This document shows positions 44,224 to 52,769 of a stretch of DNA of 64,000 bases, piece by piece; positions within the stretch are counted from its first letter, which is position 1; each line of letters begins with the position of its first letter. The notes under the pieces were generated by a model. It searched no databases and was not told the origin of the DNA. It worked only from the letters and a program-made list of their open reading frames with translations. A program made the translations under genes and the position numbers. Source of the DNA: an uncultured Bacteroidota bacterium. Lineage in GTDB: Bacteria > Bacteroidota > Bacteroidia > Bacteroidales > P3. The stretch spans positions 1-64,000 of the forward strand of contig CADALO010000010.1 in assembly GCA_902788805.1 (NCBI GenBank), read 5' to 3'.

Positions 44224-44321
44224 CTATCAAATTCTACCCAAATTCTTACCAAAGTTTACCCAAATTTTACATTGGTAGAATTTGATTAGAATTTTATCAG
44301 TTTTCTATAAAATTTTGATCT
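44224..44321. repeat. 11-bp-phased inverted array, degenerate element F
   Basis: Left arm: four 11-base units starting at 44224, 44235, 44246 and 44257 (CTATCAAATTC, TACCCAAATTC, TTACCAAAGTT, TACCCAAATTT). Right arm: four units of the inverted type at 44278, 44289, 44300 and 44311 (GAATTTGATTA, GAATTTTATCA, GTTTTCTATAA, AATTTTGATCT). Inverting the left units gives the AACTTTGGTAA type seen in element H at 33181. Confidence 0.7.
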
Positions 44322-44486
44322 GTTTTAAGGTGCTGTCAGCGGTGGTCGTGAGGGTGGTTAAAGGGGGAGGAAGCAGGGTGCGTTGAGGAGGAGTAGGGGT
44401 GTCGATTCCGAAGGCTTGGTTTTTGATTGACCGGTGTGGATTCCGCAAGGCATTTTCCGCTTTGGTTCAGATATTGTTCGTAAGTT

Positions 44487-44519
44487 TTTGGCTTGTTTTC
44501 CAATTTTTTCTTATATTTG
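44487..44519 (+). promoter_or_regulatory. Promoter of the glsA-glsB operon
   Basis: TATATTTGC -7 element at 44512 with TTTG 21 bases upstream (44487-44490). Confidence 0.6.
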
Positions 44520-44595
44520 CATTGTATTTTATGCTTGTCATTTGGAGCAAAAGGTGAATAAATGTTCGCTAATTCAGTAAGTTATAGCGAGAACG

Positions 44596-45438
44596 ATGAA
44601 CGACAATATTACGAAACAATATATAGACCTTGAAAAGGTGTTGGCGGCCAAAGGGGTGAAGGTGCCGAAGTTGGTGTTGCGTTTTTTGAACCGTCTGCTC
44701 CACGTCGAGGAGCTCAACGAGGGCATCTACCTGAACCGCGACAAAGAGGGCGTTGATTTCGCCCGGGCCATTATGCAGCACCTTGATGTGGATGTAAGGC
44801 TGGAGCACGCCGAACGCATCCCGACCGACGGAATGCCGATTATCGTCGCCAACCATCCGCTGGGCGGTCCCGACGGTATGGCGCTGATAGGCGCAGTGGG
44901 GGAGGTGAGGCGTGACATCCTGTTTCCTGTCAACGACTTCCTGATGCACCTGGCGCCGCTGAAGCAGGTGTTTGTGCCTATCGACAAGGTGCACGGCAAT
45001 CGCGGCACCGCCGAGGGGCTTGAGGCTGCCTTCGCCGGCCAGAACGTGCTGCTATACTTTCCGGCGGGGCTATGTTCGAGGCGCATAAAAGGGCGTATTG
45101 TCGATCTGGAGTGGAAGCCTACCGTGGTCAAAAAGGCTGTGCTTCACCACCGCGACATTGTCCCTGTCTATATTGAGGCGCGCAATCGCAGCCGCTTCTA
45201 TACCATTGCCAATCTTCGCAAGCGGTTGGGAATCAAGTTTAATTTTGAAATAGCGCTGCTGCCTGGCGAGATGTTCGCCCAGCGGGGCAAGACGATTCGT
45301 ATGACGGTGGGCAAGCCGATACCTTACCAGACGTTTGAGGCTGGAACTCCTGCCAAGGTGTGGGCTTCGCGCTTGCACGACTACGTCTATCGGCTGGCTG
45401 CAGACGCCGATGCTGAATTTGAAATAAAAGAATCATAA
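44596..45438 (+). CDS. glsA: Glycine-lipid O-acyltransferase (PlsC family)
   Basis: 280 residues, predicted membrane-associated acyltransferase. The PlsC-type block ANHPLGGPDGMAL (about 85-97) has the histidine-aspartate pair with the extra residue typical of this subfamily; LLYFPAGLCSRR (about 153-164) is the second acyltransferase motif. In Bacteroides thetaiotaomicron the adjacent pair GlsB/GlsA makes N-acyl and then O-acylated glycine lipids; this gene and the next have the same family pairing, so the same role is inferred. Ends 3 bases before glsB. Confidence 0.8.
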   Translation: MNDNITKQYIDLEKVLAAKGVKVPKLVLRFLNRLLHVEELNEGIYLNRDKEGVDFARAIMQHLDVDVRLEHAERIPTDGMPIIVANHPLGGPDGMALIGAVGEVRRDILFPVNDFLMHLAPLKQVFVPIDKVHGNRGTAEGLEAAFAGQNVLLYFPAGLCSRRIKGRIVDLEWKPTVVKKAVLHHRDIVPVYIEARNRSRFYTIANLRKRLGIKFNFEIALLPGEMFAQRGKTIRMTVGKPIPYQTFEAGTPAKVWASRLHDYVYRLAADADAEFEIKES

Positions 45439-45441
45439 TAT

Positions 45442-46626
45442 ATGGGAAAAGATTTAAGCTACATTATCCCTCCTGTGCCGCGCGAGCTGATAAAGGCCGA
45501 ACTGTCGCACAAGAATTTTCTGCGCCACACCAACTATGGCGGCAAGGATATCTATGTCACTACGGCCCATCTGTCGCCCAACATTATGCGCGAGATTGGA
45601 CGCTTGCGCGAGATGTCGTTTGCCGTTGAGGGCGGCGGCACTGGCAAAGAGGTCGACATCGACGAGTTCGACACGTTGCCCGAGCCTTATTGCTTTAAGC
45701 AGCTCTTTGTGTGGGATGCTGAGAACGAGGCTATTGTGGGTGGCTATCGCTTCATCCACGGCAGCAATATGTTCCGTTCGGTAGATGGTTCTATCTACAC
45801 GCCCACGGCCGAACTGTTCCATTATACCGACGAGTTTGTGGAGAAATATCTGCCCTATACACTTGAACTTGGGCGCTCGTTCGTGCAGCCTGAGTATCAG
45901 CCTGGCAACAACCTGCGCAAAGGTATGTACTCGCTCGACAACCTGTGGGACGGCCTTGCGTCGATAGCCGTCGAGATTCCCGAGACGCACTATTACTTCG
46001 GCAAGATTACGATGTATCCGCAGATGAACCGCAAGGCCAAGGATATGATTCTCTATTTCTACCAGAAGCATTTTCCGGACAAGGACGGCTTGGTATGGCC
46101 CAACGAGCCGCTGACGATTGAGACCGACTACAACGAGTTGCATACGCTTTTCAGTGGCCGCAACTATAAGGAGGACTACCAGATACTGCAGCGGTCGGTG
46201 CGGGCGTTGGATTCATACGTCCCGCCGCTGGTGAATGCCTATATGAACCTTTCGTCTTCGATGAGGTCGTTCGGAACGGCTTACAACCACGCTTTCGGCG
46301 AGACCGACGAGACAGGTATTCTGGTGGCGCTGAGCGATATCTATCCTGACAAGCGCGCCCGCTACTTTGAGTCGTATGATACAAGAAACCGCCTCTTCGA
46401 GCGTCGCAAGCTGTTCAAAATCAATATGCGCCTGCTGCCTTGGTGGAAGGGTGGCGCCAGTGACGAGGAGAATAAAGAGTTGTTGGACCTGCGCGAGCAC
46501 TGGATTGCGCGCGAGCGTGCCAAGTCCAACGGCTCCGACGTACCGTCGCAGTCGCGTCGCGAACGCCGCGTGAAACGCCGTGAGAACCGTCGCGAGAACC
46601 GCCGACACAGAAGAGAAGACAGATAA
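45442..46626 (+). CDS. glsB: Glycine N-acyltransferase (GNAT fold)
   Basis: 394 residues. The first step of glycine-lipid synthesis, transferring a 3-hydroxy-acyl group to glycine (by comparison with GlsB of Bacteroides). Core signature: REMSFAVEGGGTGKEVDIDE (about 55-74), FKQLFVWDAENEAIVGGYRF (about 84-103), ELGRSFVQPEYQP (about 142-154) and LWDGLASI. The last 35 residues are an extreme Arg/Glu/Asn tail (RRERRVKRRENRRENRRHRR), probably membrane- or nucleic-acid-interacting and unusual for the enzyme. Followed 11 bases later by engB. Confidence 0.82.
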   Translation: MGKDLSYIIPPVPRELIKAELSHKNFLRHTNYGGKDIYVTTAHLSPNIMREIGRLREMSFAVEGGGTGKEVDIDEFDTLPEPYCFKQLFVWDAENEAIVGGYRFIHGSNMFRSVDGSIYTPTAELFHYTDEFVEKYLPYTLELGRSFVQPEYQPGNNLRKGMYSLDNLWDGLASIAVEIPETHYYFGKITMYPQMNRKAKDMILYFYQKHFPDKDGLVWPNEPLTIETDYNELHTLFSGRNYKEDYQILQRSVRALDSYVPPLVNAYMNLSSSMRSFGTAYNHAFGETDETGILVALSDIYPDKRARYFESYDTRNRLFERRKLFKINMRLLPWWKGGASDEENKELLDLREHWIARERAKSNGSDVPSQSRRERRVKRRENRRENRRHRREDR

Positions 46627-46637
46627 AACACTTGGAT

Positions 46638-47252
46638 ATGGAGGTTAAAAACGCCGTTTTTGTAGTAAGTAACAGCGACTATCGCAAGTGCCCCGATACG
46701 GGCAAGCCTGAATATGCCTTTATCGGCCGCTCGAATGTGGGCAAGTCGTCGTTGATCAATATGCTGACTCGTAACAAGGGGCTGGCAAAGACCAGCGTGC
46801 GCCCGGGCAAGACACAGCTTATCAACCATTTTTTGATTAACAACGAGTGGTATCTGGTCGACTTGCCGGGCTATGGCTATGCGCGGACGTCAAAGACCTC
46901 GAGGGCGGCTTGGCAGAAGATGATAACCGAATATCTGACTGGCCGTGAGCCGCTGGTGAATACTTTTGTGCTGATTGATTCGCGCATCCCGCCGCAGAAG
47001 ATTGACTTGGAGTTCATATCCTTCCTTGGCCGCAACGGAGTGCCGCTGGCGGTGGTCTTCACCAAGGTTGACAAGCAAAACCAGAGCGAGACGGCGCGTA
47101 ATGTCAACACTTTCAAGCAGGCTCTGCTCGAGGAATGGGAAGATCTGCCCACGATGTTCCTTACATCGTCGGTGTCGGGCACGGGACGCGACAAGGTGTT
47201 GGGATTCATCGAGCAGTGCAATGCATTAGTTAACGAAAACAAAACAAGATGA
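46638..47252 (+). CDS. engB: Ribosome biogenesis GTPase EngB/YsxC
   Basis: 204 residues from the ATG at 46638 (a TTG at 46632 is an alternative). Small TrmE-Era-type GTPase for large-subunit assembly. G1 GRSNVGKSSLINML (about 28-41), G2 region RPGKTQLINHF, G3 VDLPGYGYA (about 74-82), G4 TKVDK (about 137-141). Its stop overlaps the dacB start (ATGA), so both are translated together. Confidence 0.93.
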   Translation: MEVKNAVFVVSNSDYRKCPDTGKPEYAFIGRSNVGKSSLINMLTRNKGLAKTSVRPGKTQLINHFLINNEWYLVDLPGYGYARTSKTSRAAWQKMITEYLTGREPLVNTFVLIDSRIPPQKIDLEFISFLGRNGVPLAVVFTKVDKQNQSETARNVNTFKQALLEEWEDLPTMFLTSSVSGTGRDKVLGFIEQCNALVNENKTR

Positions 47253-48697
47253 GAAATATACTTTATATACTATTTGTATTTTTGTTGCCCTTGACGGGCC
47301 ATACGCAGAACCACTCCGCACTCAGCAAGGCTGTCAACGAGCTGGCTCGTGAAGATGTGATGAAACACGCCACGCTGTCGGTGTGCGTGTATAACGTCGA
47401 CAAGCAGTCGCAGGTTTATGCCTACAATTCGCAGCGTTCGGTCGTGCCGGCATCGCTGACTAAGCTGTTCACCACCGCACTGGGCTTCGAAAAGCTTGGC
47501 AAGAATTTCCGTTTCCGCACGCAGCTGGCTTATTCGGGCCAGTTGGAAAAGAATGGTACTCTTCACGGCGACCTGTATATAATAGGTGGTGGCGACCCGG
47601 TGCTGGGATCGTACCGCTACCGCCAGACGGTGCCCGACAGCGTCTTTGCTGCCTGGCACAAGGCTGTGGTGGCCGCCGGCATCAAGGCTGTGGATGGCAG
47701 GGTGTACTATGATGCAACCATTTTCGACAACCATCCGATTCACGACAGCTGGCAGTGGGGCGACATCGGCAACTATTACGGCTGCGGTGTCAGCGGACTC
47801 AACTTCCACGAGAATATGTTTTTTATTCATTTCGCCCCCGGCGGCAAACTGGGCTATCCAGCCTCTGTGTCGCGAATGGAGCCCAAAGGCTTGAACCTGC
47901 ATATTATCAATGAGGTGACTACCGGTCCCGCCAAGTCGGGCGACCAAGTGGTGGTCTATGGCGAGCCAGGCTCTACCATCAGGACTTGCACCGGCACGGT
48001 GCCTATCGATGCCAAACGCTTCTCGGTGCGCGCCTCGATGCCGAAACCGGGGCAGGCTTGCGCCGATCTGTTCACGGTCTACCTGCGTGCGCACAGGGTG
48101 TCTGTGTCGGGAGCGGCTGCCGAATCGATGAAGAAGCCTTCGTCATTGGTTAATCTGCTGGAATATACCTCGCCGACCTACTACGTCATTGCGCAGTACA
48201 CCAATATGACCTCCAACAACACCTACGCCGAGGCTATCCACCGTTATTTGGGCTATAGGACCCACGGCCTGGGCAGCAGCGCCAACGGTGCCAAAGCGGT
48301 GAGTGACTTTATACAGCGGCTGCGCCTCGAATCGTCGGGCGTGATCCTCGAGGACGGCAGCGGCCTGTCGGTCCGCAATCGCGTGACATCCGACTTTGTG
48401 TGTCGTTTTCTGGTGGAGATGTCGAAGACGAGCTATTTCGATGACTATCTGAAAAGTATTGCCCTTGCTGGCGAAAACGGCACAGTGAAGAACCTCCTTT
48501 CTGGCTTGCCGTCCAATGTCTCGGTGCGTGTCAAGACGGGCTCTATGACTGGTGTCCGCGCCTATGCCGGCTATGTCATCAACTCTAAGGGCGAGCGCCT
48601 CAGCTTCTCTGTCATTGCCAACGACTTTACCTGCACCGGTGCCCAGATGCGCACCAAGCTGGAAAAGATAATAATGAAGATAGCGACGATGGAATAG
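47249..48697 (+). CDS. dacB: D-alanyl-D-alanine carboxypeptidase/endopeptidase (PBP4)
   Basis: 482 residues, periplasmic class C penicillin-binding protein. Signal peptide 1-20 (ILYILFVFLLPLTGHTQ). Catalytic SLTK at about 69-72 (ASLTKLFTT), second motif around TSNNTYAEA (about 323-331), DGSGLSVRNRV (about 370-380) and KTG at about 429 (VKTGSMTGVRAYAGY). The long insert between motifs 1 and 2 (about 100-300) is normal for PBP4. Removes terminal D-Ala and cuts cross-links in peptidoglycan. Confidence 0.94.
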   Translation: MRNILYILFVFLLPLTGHTQNHSALSKAVNELAREDVMKHATLSVCVYNVDKQSQVYAYNSQRSVVPASLTKLFTTALGFEKLGKNFRFRTQLAYSGQLEKNGTLHGDLYIIGGGDPVLGSYRYRQTVPDSVFAAWHKAVVAAGIKAVDGRVYYDATIFDNHPIHDSWQWGDIGNYYGCGVSGLNFHENMFFIHFAPGGKLGYPASVSRMEPKGLNLHIINEVTTGPAKSGDQVVVYGEPGSTIRTCTGTVPIDAKRFSVRASMPKPGQACADLFTVYLRAHRVSVSGAAAESMKKPSSLVNLLEYTSPTYYVIAQYTNMTSNNTYAEAIHRYLGYRTHGLGSSANGAKAVSDFIQRLRLESSGVILEDGSGLSVRNRVTSDFVCRFLVEMSKTSYFDDYLKSIALAGENGTVKNLLSGLPSNVSVRVKTGSMTGVRAYAGYVINSKGERLSFSVIANDFTCTGAQMRTKLEKIIMKIATME

Positions 48698-48706
48698 GAG
48701 GGAGAC

Positions 48707-49039
48707 TTATTTAAGCATCTCGTTTACGTCTGCATATAGTTTGGGTATGTGCTTGACCACCAGGCTCCATAGGAATTCTGGCGTTACGCTGTCATAACCG
48801 TGAATAACTCTGTTGCGTGTGCTGATTATAGCTTTGGCATTATCAAGTACAATGTCGTGATTGTGCTTCAGCAGCTGATTGATTGCTTCGCCCATTATCT
48901 CGACATTCCGCTCTACGGCTCTTTGTCGCAAGATGTCGGCTTGGAAGTCGGCAAAAATCTTTTCTCCTGAAAAGAACGATTCGACTTCTTCGCAGGCTGT
49001 TAATACATCGAACAAGTATTTCTTGCTATACTCGTCCAT
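48707..49039 (-). CDS. hepT: HepT-like RNase toxin (DUF86)
   Basis: 110 residues, helical HEPN-fold protein. The catalytic R-x4-H-x-Y motif is present as RNRVIHGY (about 76-83). Overlaps the nucleotidyltransferase gene upstream by 14 bases. In characterised MntA-HepT systems the transferase AMPylates the tyrosine of this motif and so neutralises the RNase. Both partners look intact. It ends 9 bases from the convergent dacB gene. Confidence 0.88.
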   Translation of the reverse strand: MDEYSKKYLFDVLTACEEVESFFSGEKIFADFQADILRQRAVERNVEIMGEAINQLLKHNHDIVLDNAKAIISTRNRVIHGYDSVTPEFLWSLVVKHIPKLYADVNEMLK

Positions 49040-49331
49040 AAATCTGAACTTTTGATTGTTCGATGTTTGACAGGAAATAGGGGTTGTGGATGGCTTTCTC
49101 TTCGACGAGGTCTATTTCACGACCAAGAACTTCTGACAATGATTCTGAGAATTGCAGGTAGTTGTCGGCGTATTCTTCGGTTGGCAGGGATTTGAATCTG
49201 ACAAGTAAATCAATGTCGCTTTCGTCGTTGAAGCGGGGCGTAAGAACAGAACCAAATACAGAAAGGGTGTCAACCGAGTGCTGTTTGCAGAGGGCGATAA
49301 TCCTTTCTATATTTGATTCTATTATTGACAT
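49026..49331 (-). CDS. mntA: MntA-like nucleotidyltransferase antitoxin
   Basis: 101 residues of the minimal nucleotidyltransferase fold. The active-site motif GS-x10-DxD is present (FGSVLTPRFNDESDIDLLVR, about 26-45) and the third acidic residue is in REIDLVEE (about 72-79). Starts 11 bases after mreB ends and overlaps hepT by 14 bases. Gene order mntA-hepT. Confidence 0.88.
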   Translation of the reverse strand: MSIIESNIERIIALCKQHSVDTLSVFGSVLTPRFNDESDIDLLVRFKSLPTEEYADNYLQFSESLSEVLGREIDLVEEKAIHNPYFLSNIEQSKVQIYGRV

Positions 49332-49342
49332 TTTGGATAATT

Positions 49343-50365
49343 CTATTTGATCAGGAACGAGAACTTGTTGAAGTTCTTGAGGGCGATGCCGGTGCCGCGG
49401 GCCACAGCGCGCAGGGGGTCTTCGGCGATGTGGACCTTCAGCTTGGTCTTCGACGCGATGCGCTGGTCGAGACCGCGCAGCAGGCTGCCGCCGCCAGCCA
49501 GGTAGATGCCGCTCTTGTAGATGTCGGCAGCCAGCTCTGGCGGTGTGTCGGCCAAGGTTTCAAGGATGGCGCTCTCGATGCGTGCAATCGATTTGTCGAG
49601 GGCGTGGGCAATCTCCTTGTAGTTGACCAGTATGTTCTTGGGCAGGCCTGTCAGCAGGTCGCGACCCAAGGTCTCATAGTCGTCTGGCGGGTTCTCCAGT
49701 TCGGAAACAGCCGAGCCGACCGAAATCTTCACCTTCTCGGCGGTGCGCACACCGATGACGATATTGTGCTGCTTGCGCATATATTCGATGACGTTCTCGT
49801 TGAACTCGTCGCCTGCGACCTTGATGGATTTGTTGCAGACAATACCACCCAGCGAGATGACGGCGATCTCTGCCGTGCCGCCTCCAATGTCGACAATCAT
49901 ATTGCCGTAAGGCTCAAGCACGTCGATGCCGATACCGATGGCGGCGGCCATAGGCTCGTGAATCATACGAATCTCCTTGGCACCAGCCTGTTCAGCGCTC
50001 TCGCGCACGGCACGCTCTTCGACGTTGGTGATGCCCGACGGGATGCAGATGACCATACGCAGTGCCGGAGGCATAAACGAACGGCTGATGTTGGTCATCT
50101 TGATAAGTTCGCGGATAAGGTGCTGTGCCATCTCAAAGTCGGCGATGACACCGCCGCGCAGCGGCCTGATAGTCTCAATGGTCTTGTTGTTCTTGCCGTC
50201 CATCTGCTGTGCGCGCTTGCCGACGGCCATAATCTTGTTGGTAGTCTTGTCCAAGGCTACGATTGAAGGCTCGTCGATGACCACTTGGTCATTGTATATC
50301 ACAATGGAGTTGGCTGTGCCGAGGTCCATTGCTAATTCTTTGTTAAATAATGAGAAAAGTCCCAT
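49343..50365 (-). CDS. mreB: Rod shape-determining protein MreB
   Basis: 340 residues, bacterial actin that positions cell-wall synthesis. Phosphate loop 1 AMDLGTANS (about 12-20), phosphate 2 VDIGGGTAEIAVISLGGIV (about 160-178), adenosine motif YLAGGGSLLRGLD (about 287-299). Part of the purH-mreB block; mreC and mreD, which normally follow, are replaced here by mntA-hepT. Confidence 0.95.
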   Translation of the reverse strand: MGLFSLFNKELAMDLGTANSIVIYNDQVVIDEPSIVALDKTTNKIMAVGKRAQQMDGKNNKTIETIRPLRGGVIADFEMAQHLIRELIKMTNISRSFMPPALRMVICIPSGITNVEERAVRESAEQAGAKEIRMIHEPMAAAIGIGIDVLEPYGNMIVDIGGGTAEIAVISLGGIVCNKSIKVAGDEFNENVIEYMRKQHNIVIGVRTAEKVKISVGSAVSELENPPDDYETLGRDLLTGLPKNILVNYKEIAHALDKSIARIESAILETLADTPPELAADIYKSGIYLAGGGSLLRGLDQRIASKTKLKVHIAEDPLRAVARGTGIALKNFNKFSFLIK

Positions 50366-50453
50366 ATATCCTGAATCCTTGCTATGTTAGTCCTTAATTC
50401 TTGTTGTTTTCTGTCCCTACCTATTACGAAAAAAAACTGTTTTTGTTTCGTTT

Positions 50454-51980
50454 TTAGTGCTTAAAATGTCTCTTTCCGGTGATTACCATAGCCATTTTGT
50501 TGTTCTCGCAGTAGTCGATGCTGTCCTGGTCGTGGATGGAGCCGCCGGGATGGACAACGCCTGTGATGCCTGCATTGTGGGCTATCTCCACACAGTCGGG
50601 GAAGGGGAAGAAAGCATCCGATGCCATAACAGCTCCGTTGAGGTCGAAGCCGAACGACTGGGCCTTGGCGATGGCCTGGCGCAGGGCATCGACGCGGCTG
50701 GTTTGGCCGGTGCCGCTGGCCAGCAGCTGTCCGTTCTTGGCCAGCACTATGGCGTTGCTCTTGGTGTGCTTTACAAGGATAGTGGCAAAGGCCATATCTG
50801 AAGCCATCTGCGGCGTGACCTTGGTCGAGGTGACGCTCTCAGTCAGCTCCTCGGCCTTCGGCACGACATTGTCCTTGTCCTGAACCAATATTCCGTTCAA
50901 CACATTGCGGAAAACGATGTCCGACATCTTGAAGGCCTTGCGGCGCAGAATGATGCGGTTCTTCTTGCCTTTCAGTATCTCGAGGGCGTCGCTGTCGTAC
51001 TCGGGGGCTATGCACACCTCAAAGAAAATCTTGTGCATCTCTTCAGCCACCTCTTTCGTCACCTTGCGGTTGGTGATGATGATGCCGCCGAAGGCGCTGA
51101 CGGGGTCGCCGGCCAAGGCGTCCTTCCAAGCGTCGAGCAGCGTTTCGCGGCAAGCCATACCGCAGGCGTTGTTGTGCTTCAGGATGGCGAAAGCCGTCTG
51201 GTCGAAGTCGTCGATCAGGTTGCAGGCAGCGTCGATGTCGCCCAGGTTGTTATAAGAAATCTCCTTGCCGTTCAGCTTGTCGAAGCAAGCGTCGAGGTCG
51301 CCGTAGAAATAGCCTTTCTGATGAGGGTTCTCGCCATAGCGCAGCGGCGTGCAGTGGTTGCTGCTCTGGCGGAAAGCGCCTATGCCTTCAGCCTCGTTGA
51401 AGTGGTTGAAGATAGCGCTGTCGTAGTGGCTGCTGACGGCGAAGGCGTAGGCGGCAAAGCGGTGACGCTGCTCGAGGGTCAGGCCGCCGTCCTGCTCGGT
51501 GTAGAGCTTCAGGAATTCGGCATAGTGATCCACCGAAGGAACGATGACCACATCGGCGAAATTCTTGGCGGCAGCGCGAATCAGCGATATGCCTCCGATG
51601 TCGATTTTCTCTATGATGTCCTGCTCAGCGGCGCCGCTGGCAACTGTCTGCTCGAAGGGGTAGAGGTCGACGATGACGAGGTCGATCTCCGGAATCTCAT
51701 ATTCCTTCAGCTGCTCGCCGTCGCTGAACATATCGCGGCGGCTCAGAATGCCGCCGAACACCTTGGGATGCAGCGTCTTGACGCGGCCGCCAAGTATGCT
51801 CGGATAGCCCGTCAGACTCTCTACCGTAACGGCGTCGATGCCAAGGTCCTTGATAAATTTGTAGGTGCCGCCAGTCGAATAGATGGTTACGCCCTTGGCG
51901 TCGAGGGCGCGCACGATGTCCTCCAAACCGTCTTTATAGAAGACCGAAACGAGGGCTGATTTTATGCTTTTGGTTTCCAT
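50454..51980 (-). CDS. purH: Bifunctional AICAR transformylase/IMP cyclohydrolase
   Basis: 508 residues, last two steps of purine synthesis. N-terminal IMP cyclohydrolase (ALVSVFYKDGLEDIVRALDA; STGGTYKFIKDLGI; GGRVKTLHPKVFGGIL, about 64-79), C-terminal transformylase (LRYGENPHQKGYFYG, about 214-228; KHNNACGMAC; AFGGIIITNRKV; DAFFPFPDCVEIAHNAGITG). Upstream of mreB, as in many Bacteroidota; the 88-base gap holds no promoter. Confidence 0.95.
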   Translation of the reverse strand: METKSIKSALVSVFYKDGLEDIVRALDAKGVTIYSTGGTYKFIKDLGIDAVTVESLTGYPSILGGRVKTLHPKVFGGILSRRDMFSDGEQLKEYEIPEIDLVIVDLYPFEQTVASGAAEQDIIEKIDIGGISLIRAAAKNFADVVIVPSVDHYAEFLKLYTEQDGGLTLEQRHRFAAYAFAVSSHYDSAIFNHFNEAEGIGAFRQSSNHCTPLRYGENPHQKGYFYGDLDACFDKLNGKEISYNNLGDIDAACNLIDDFDQTAFAILKHNNACGMACRETLLDAWKDALAGDPVSAFGGIIITNRKVTKEVAEEMHKIFFEVCIAPEYDSDALEILKGKKNRIILRRKAFKMSDIVFRNVLNGILVQDKDNVVPKAEELTESVTSTKVTPQMASDMAFATILVKHTKSNAIVLAKNGQLLASGTGQTSRVDALRQAIAKAQSFGFDLNGAVMASDAFFPFPDCVEIAHNAGITGVVHPGGSIHDQDSIDYCENNKMAMVITGKRHFKH

Positions 51981-52066
51981 TATAATTGTTTTTATTAGTT
52001 TTCAAATACTGCAAAACATTGACAATGCACCACTTGCGCGGCGCATTGCACTTTGCTTCCAATCTA

Positions 52067-52074
52067 CAAAAGTA
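52067..52074 (-). promoter_or_regulatory. -7 element for purH
   Basis: Minus-strand TACTTTTG, 87 bases before the start codon; -33 box weak. Confidence 0.5.
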
Positions 52075-52238
52075 CAACTTTTTTACATTTCTTAAGAATA
52101 AAATGCAAAAAATATCACTTTGTCGTGATTGCGTCCTTCGAGGCTATTGATTTGCCGATGCGACATATGCTATTTCTTGCTGGTGTGACACACCCCGCCG
52201 CTTCAATTTTGTTCACCGCTTCGCTATCGGAACTGATA

Positions 52239-52417
52239 GTGCGACACACCCCGGCCTTCGGCTTTTCTGTTCTCCGCTTCGCTATCGGGACGGCCACTGG
52301 CAGTCTCTTCACATCTCCAAGAGGGGATGGGCTGCCGCATTGTTTTGATTATCAACAAATCGCTGCCGCGCCATCCCCTCTTGGAGAGGGGTGGCCGAAG
52401 GCCGGGGTGTGTCGCAC
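52239..52417. mobile_element. MITE-like palindromic repeat, copy 1
   Basis: Ends in GTGCGACACACCCC (52239-52252) and its complement GGGGTGTGTCGCAC (52404-52417). Inside, CATCCCCTCTTGGAGAGGGGTGGC and related blocks match those in the copy at 55807. No transposase. The extra GACACACCCCGCCGCTTC at about 52184-52201 looks like a remnant of another end. Confidence 0.75.
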
Positions 52418-52665
52418 TGTTAAACCGCCACGATGCCAAAATAGATCAAACCCATAAGTTTCCCAGGGGTACCTACAAAATATTTTTCGGATAATTTATG
52501 GCAATTCGTGTTCAACCTCCGTGGGCGTTTCGCCCACACCGAAAACCGCTCTCAAAACGCCCCCTTTTACTACAAAAATCGCATAATATTCATAATTACA
52601 ATGTTTTATGCTAAAAACACCCCGATTTTGGCACCGTTTTGTAACCGTCTCATCCTCAGGCCATC

Positions 52666-52768
52666 AAGGGACCAACTCCGTCATATGTACAATATATGTA
52701 CAATACTTGTACAATATTTGTACGTTTACAATTGTACAAGTATTGTACAACTATTGTACATATAACGG
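52666..52768. repeat. 11-bp-phased inverted array, element C (TGTACAATA unit)
   Basis: Same leader AAGGGACCAACTCCG (52666-52680), then 11-base units at 52685, 52696, 52707 and 52718 (ATGTACAATAT, ATGTACAATAC, TTGTACAATAT, TTGTACGTTTA). After the centre, three inverted units (52729-52761) and a truncated fourth end at ATAACGG, which pairs with CCGTCAT of the leader. Abuts the stop codon of the thioesterase gene. Confidence 0.9.
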
Positions 52769-52769
52769 C

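Larger units (their letters stand above)
43980..44595. other. 616-base intergenic region between hsp20 and glsA
   Basis: Contains the 11-bp-phased array F (44224-44321) and the glsA promoter (44487-44519). A short minus-strand frame around 43983-44252 has no coding character. The rest shows nothing recognised. Confidence 0.55.
51981..52769. other. 789-base intergenic region
   Basis: Contains the purH -7 element (52067), a MITE-like palindrome (52239-52417) preceded by a partial copy of its end (about 52180-52195), an AT-rich stretch, and the 11-bp-phased array C (52666-52768). No gene with coding character is seen. Confidence 0.6.

Noticed and set aside
43983..44252. 89-codon minus-strand frame between hsp20 and glsA
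   Set aside because: Runs into element F and the hsp20 terminator; no start signal or family.
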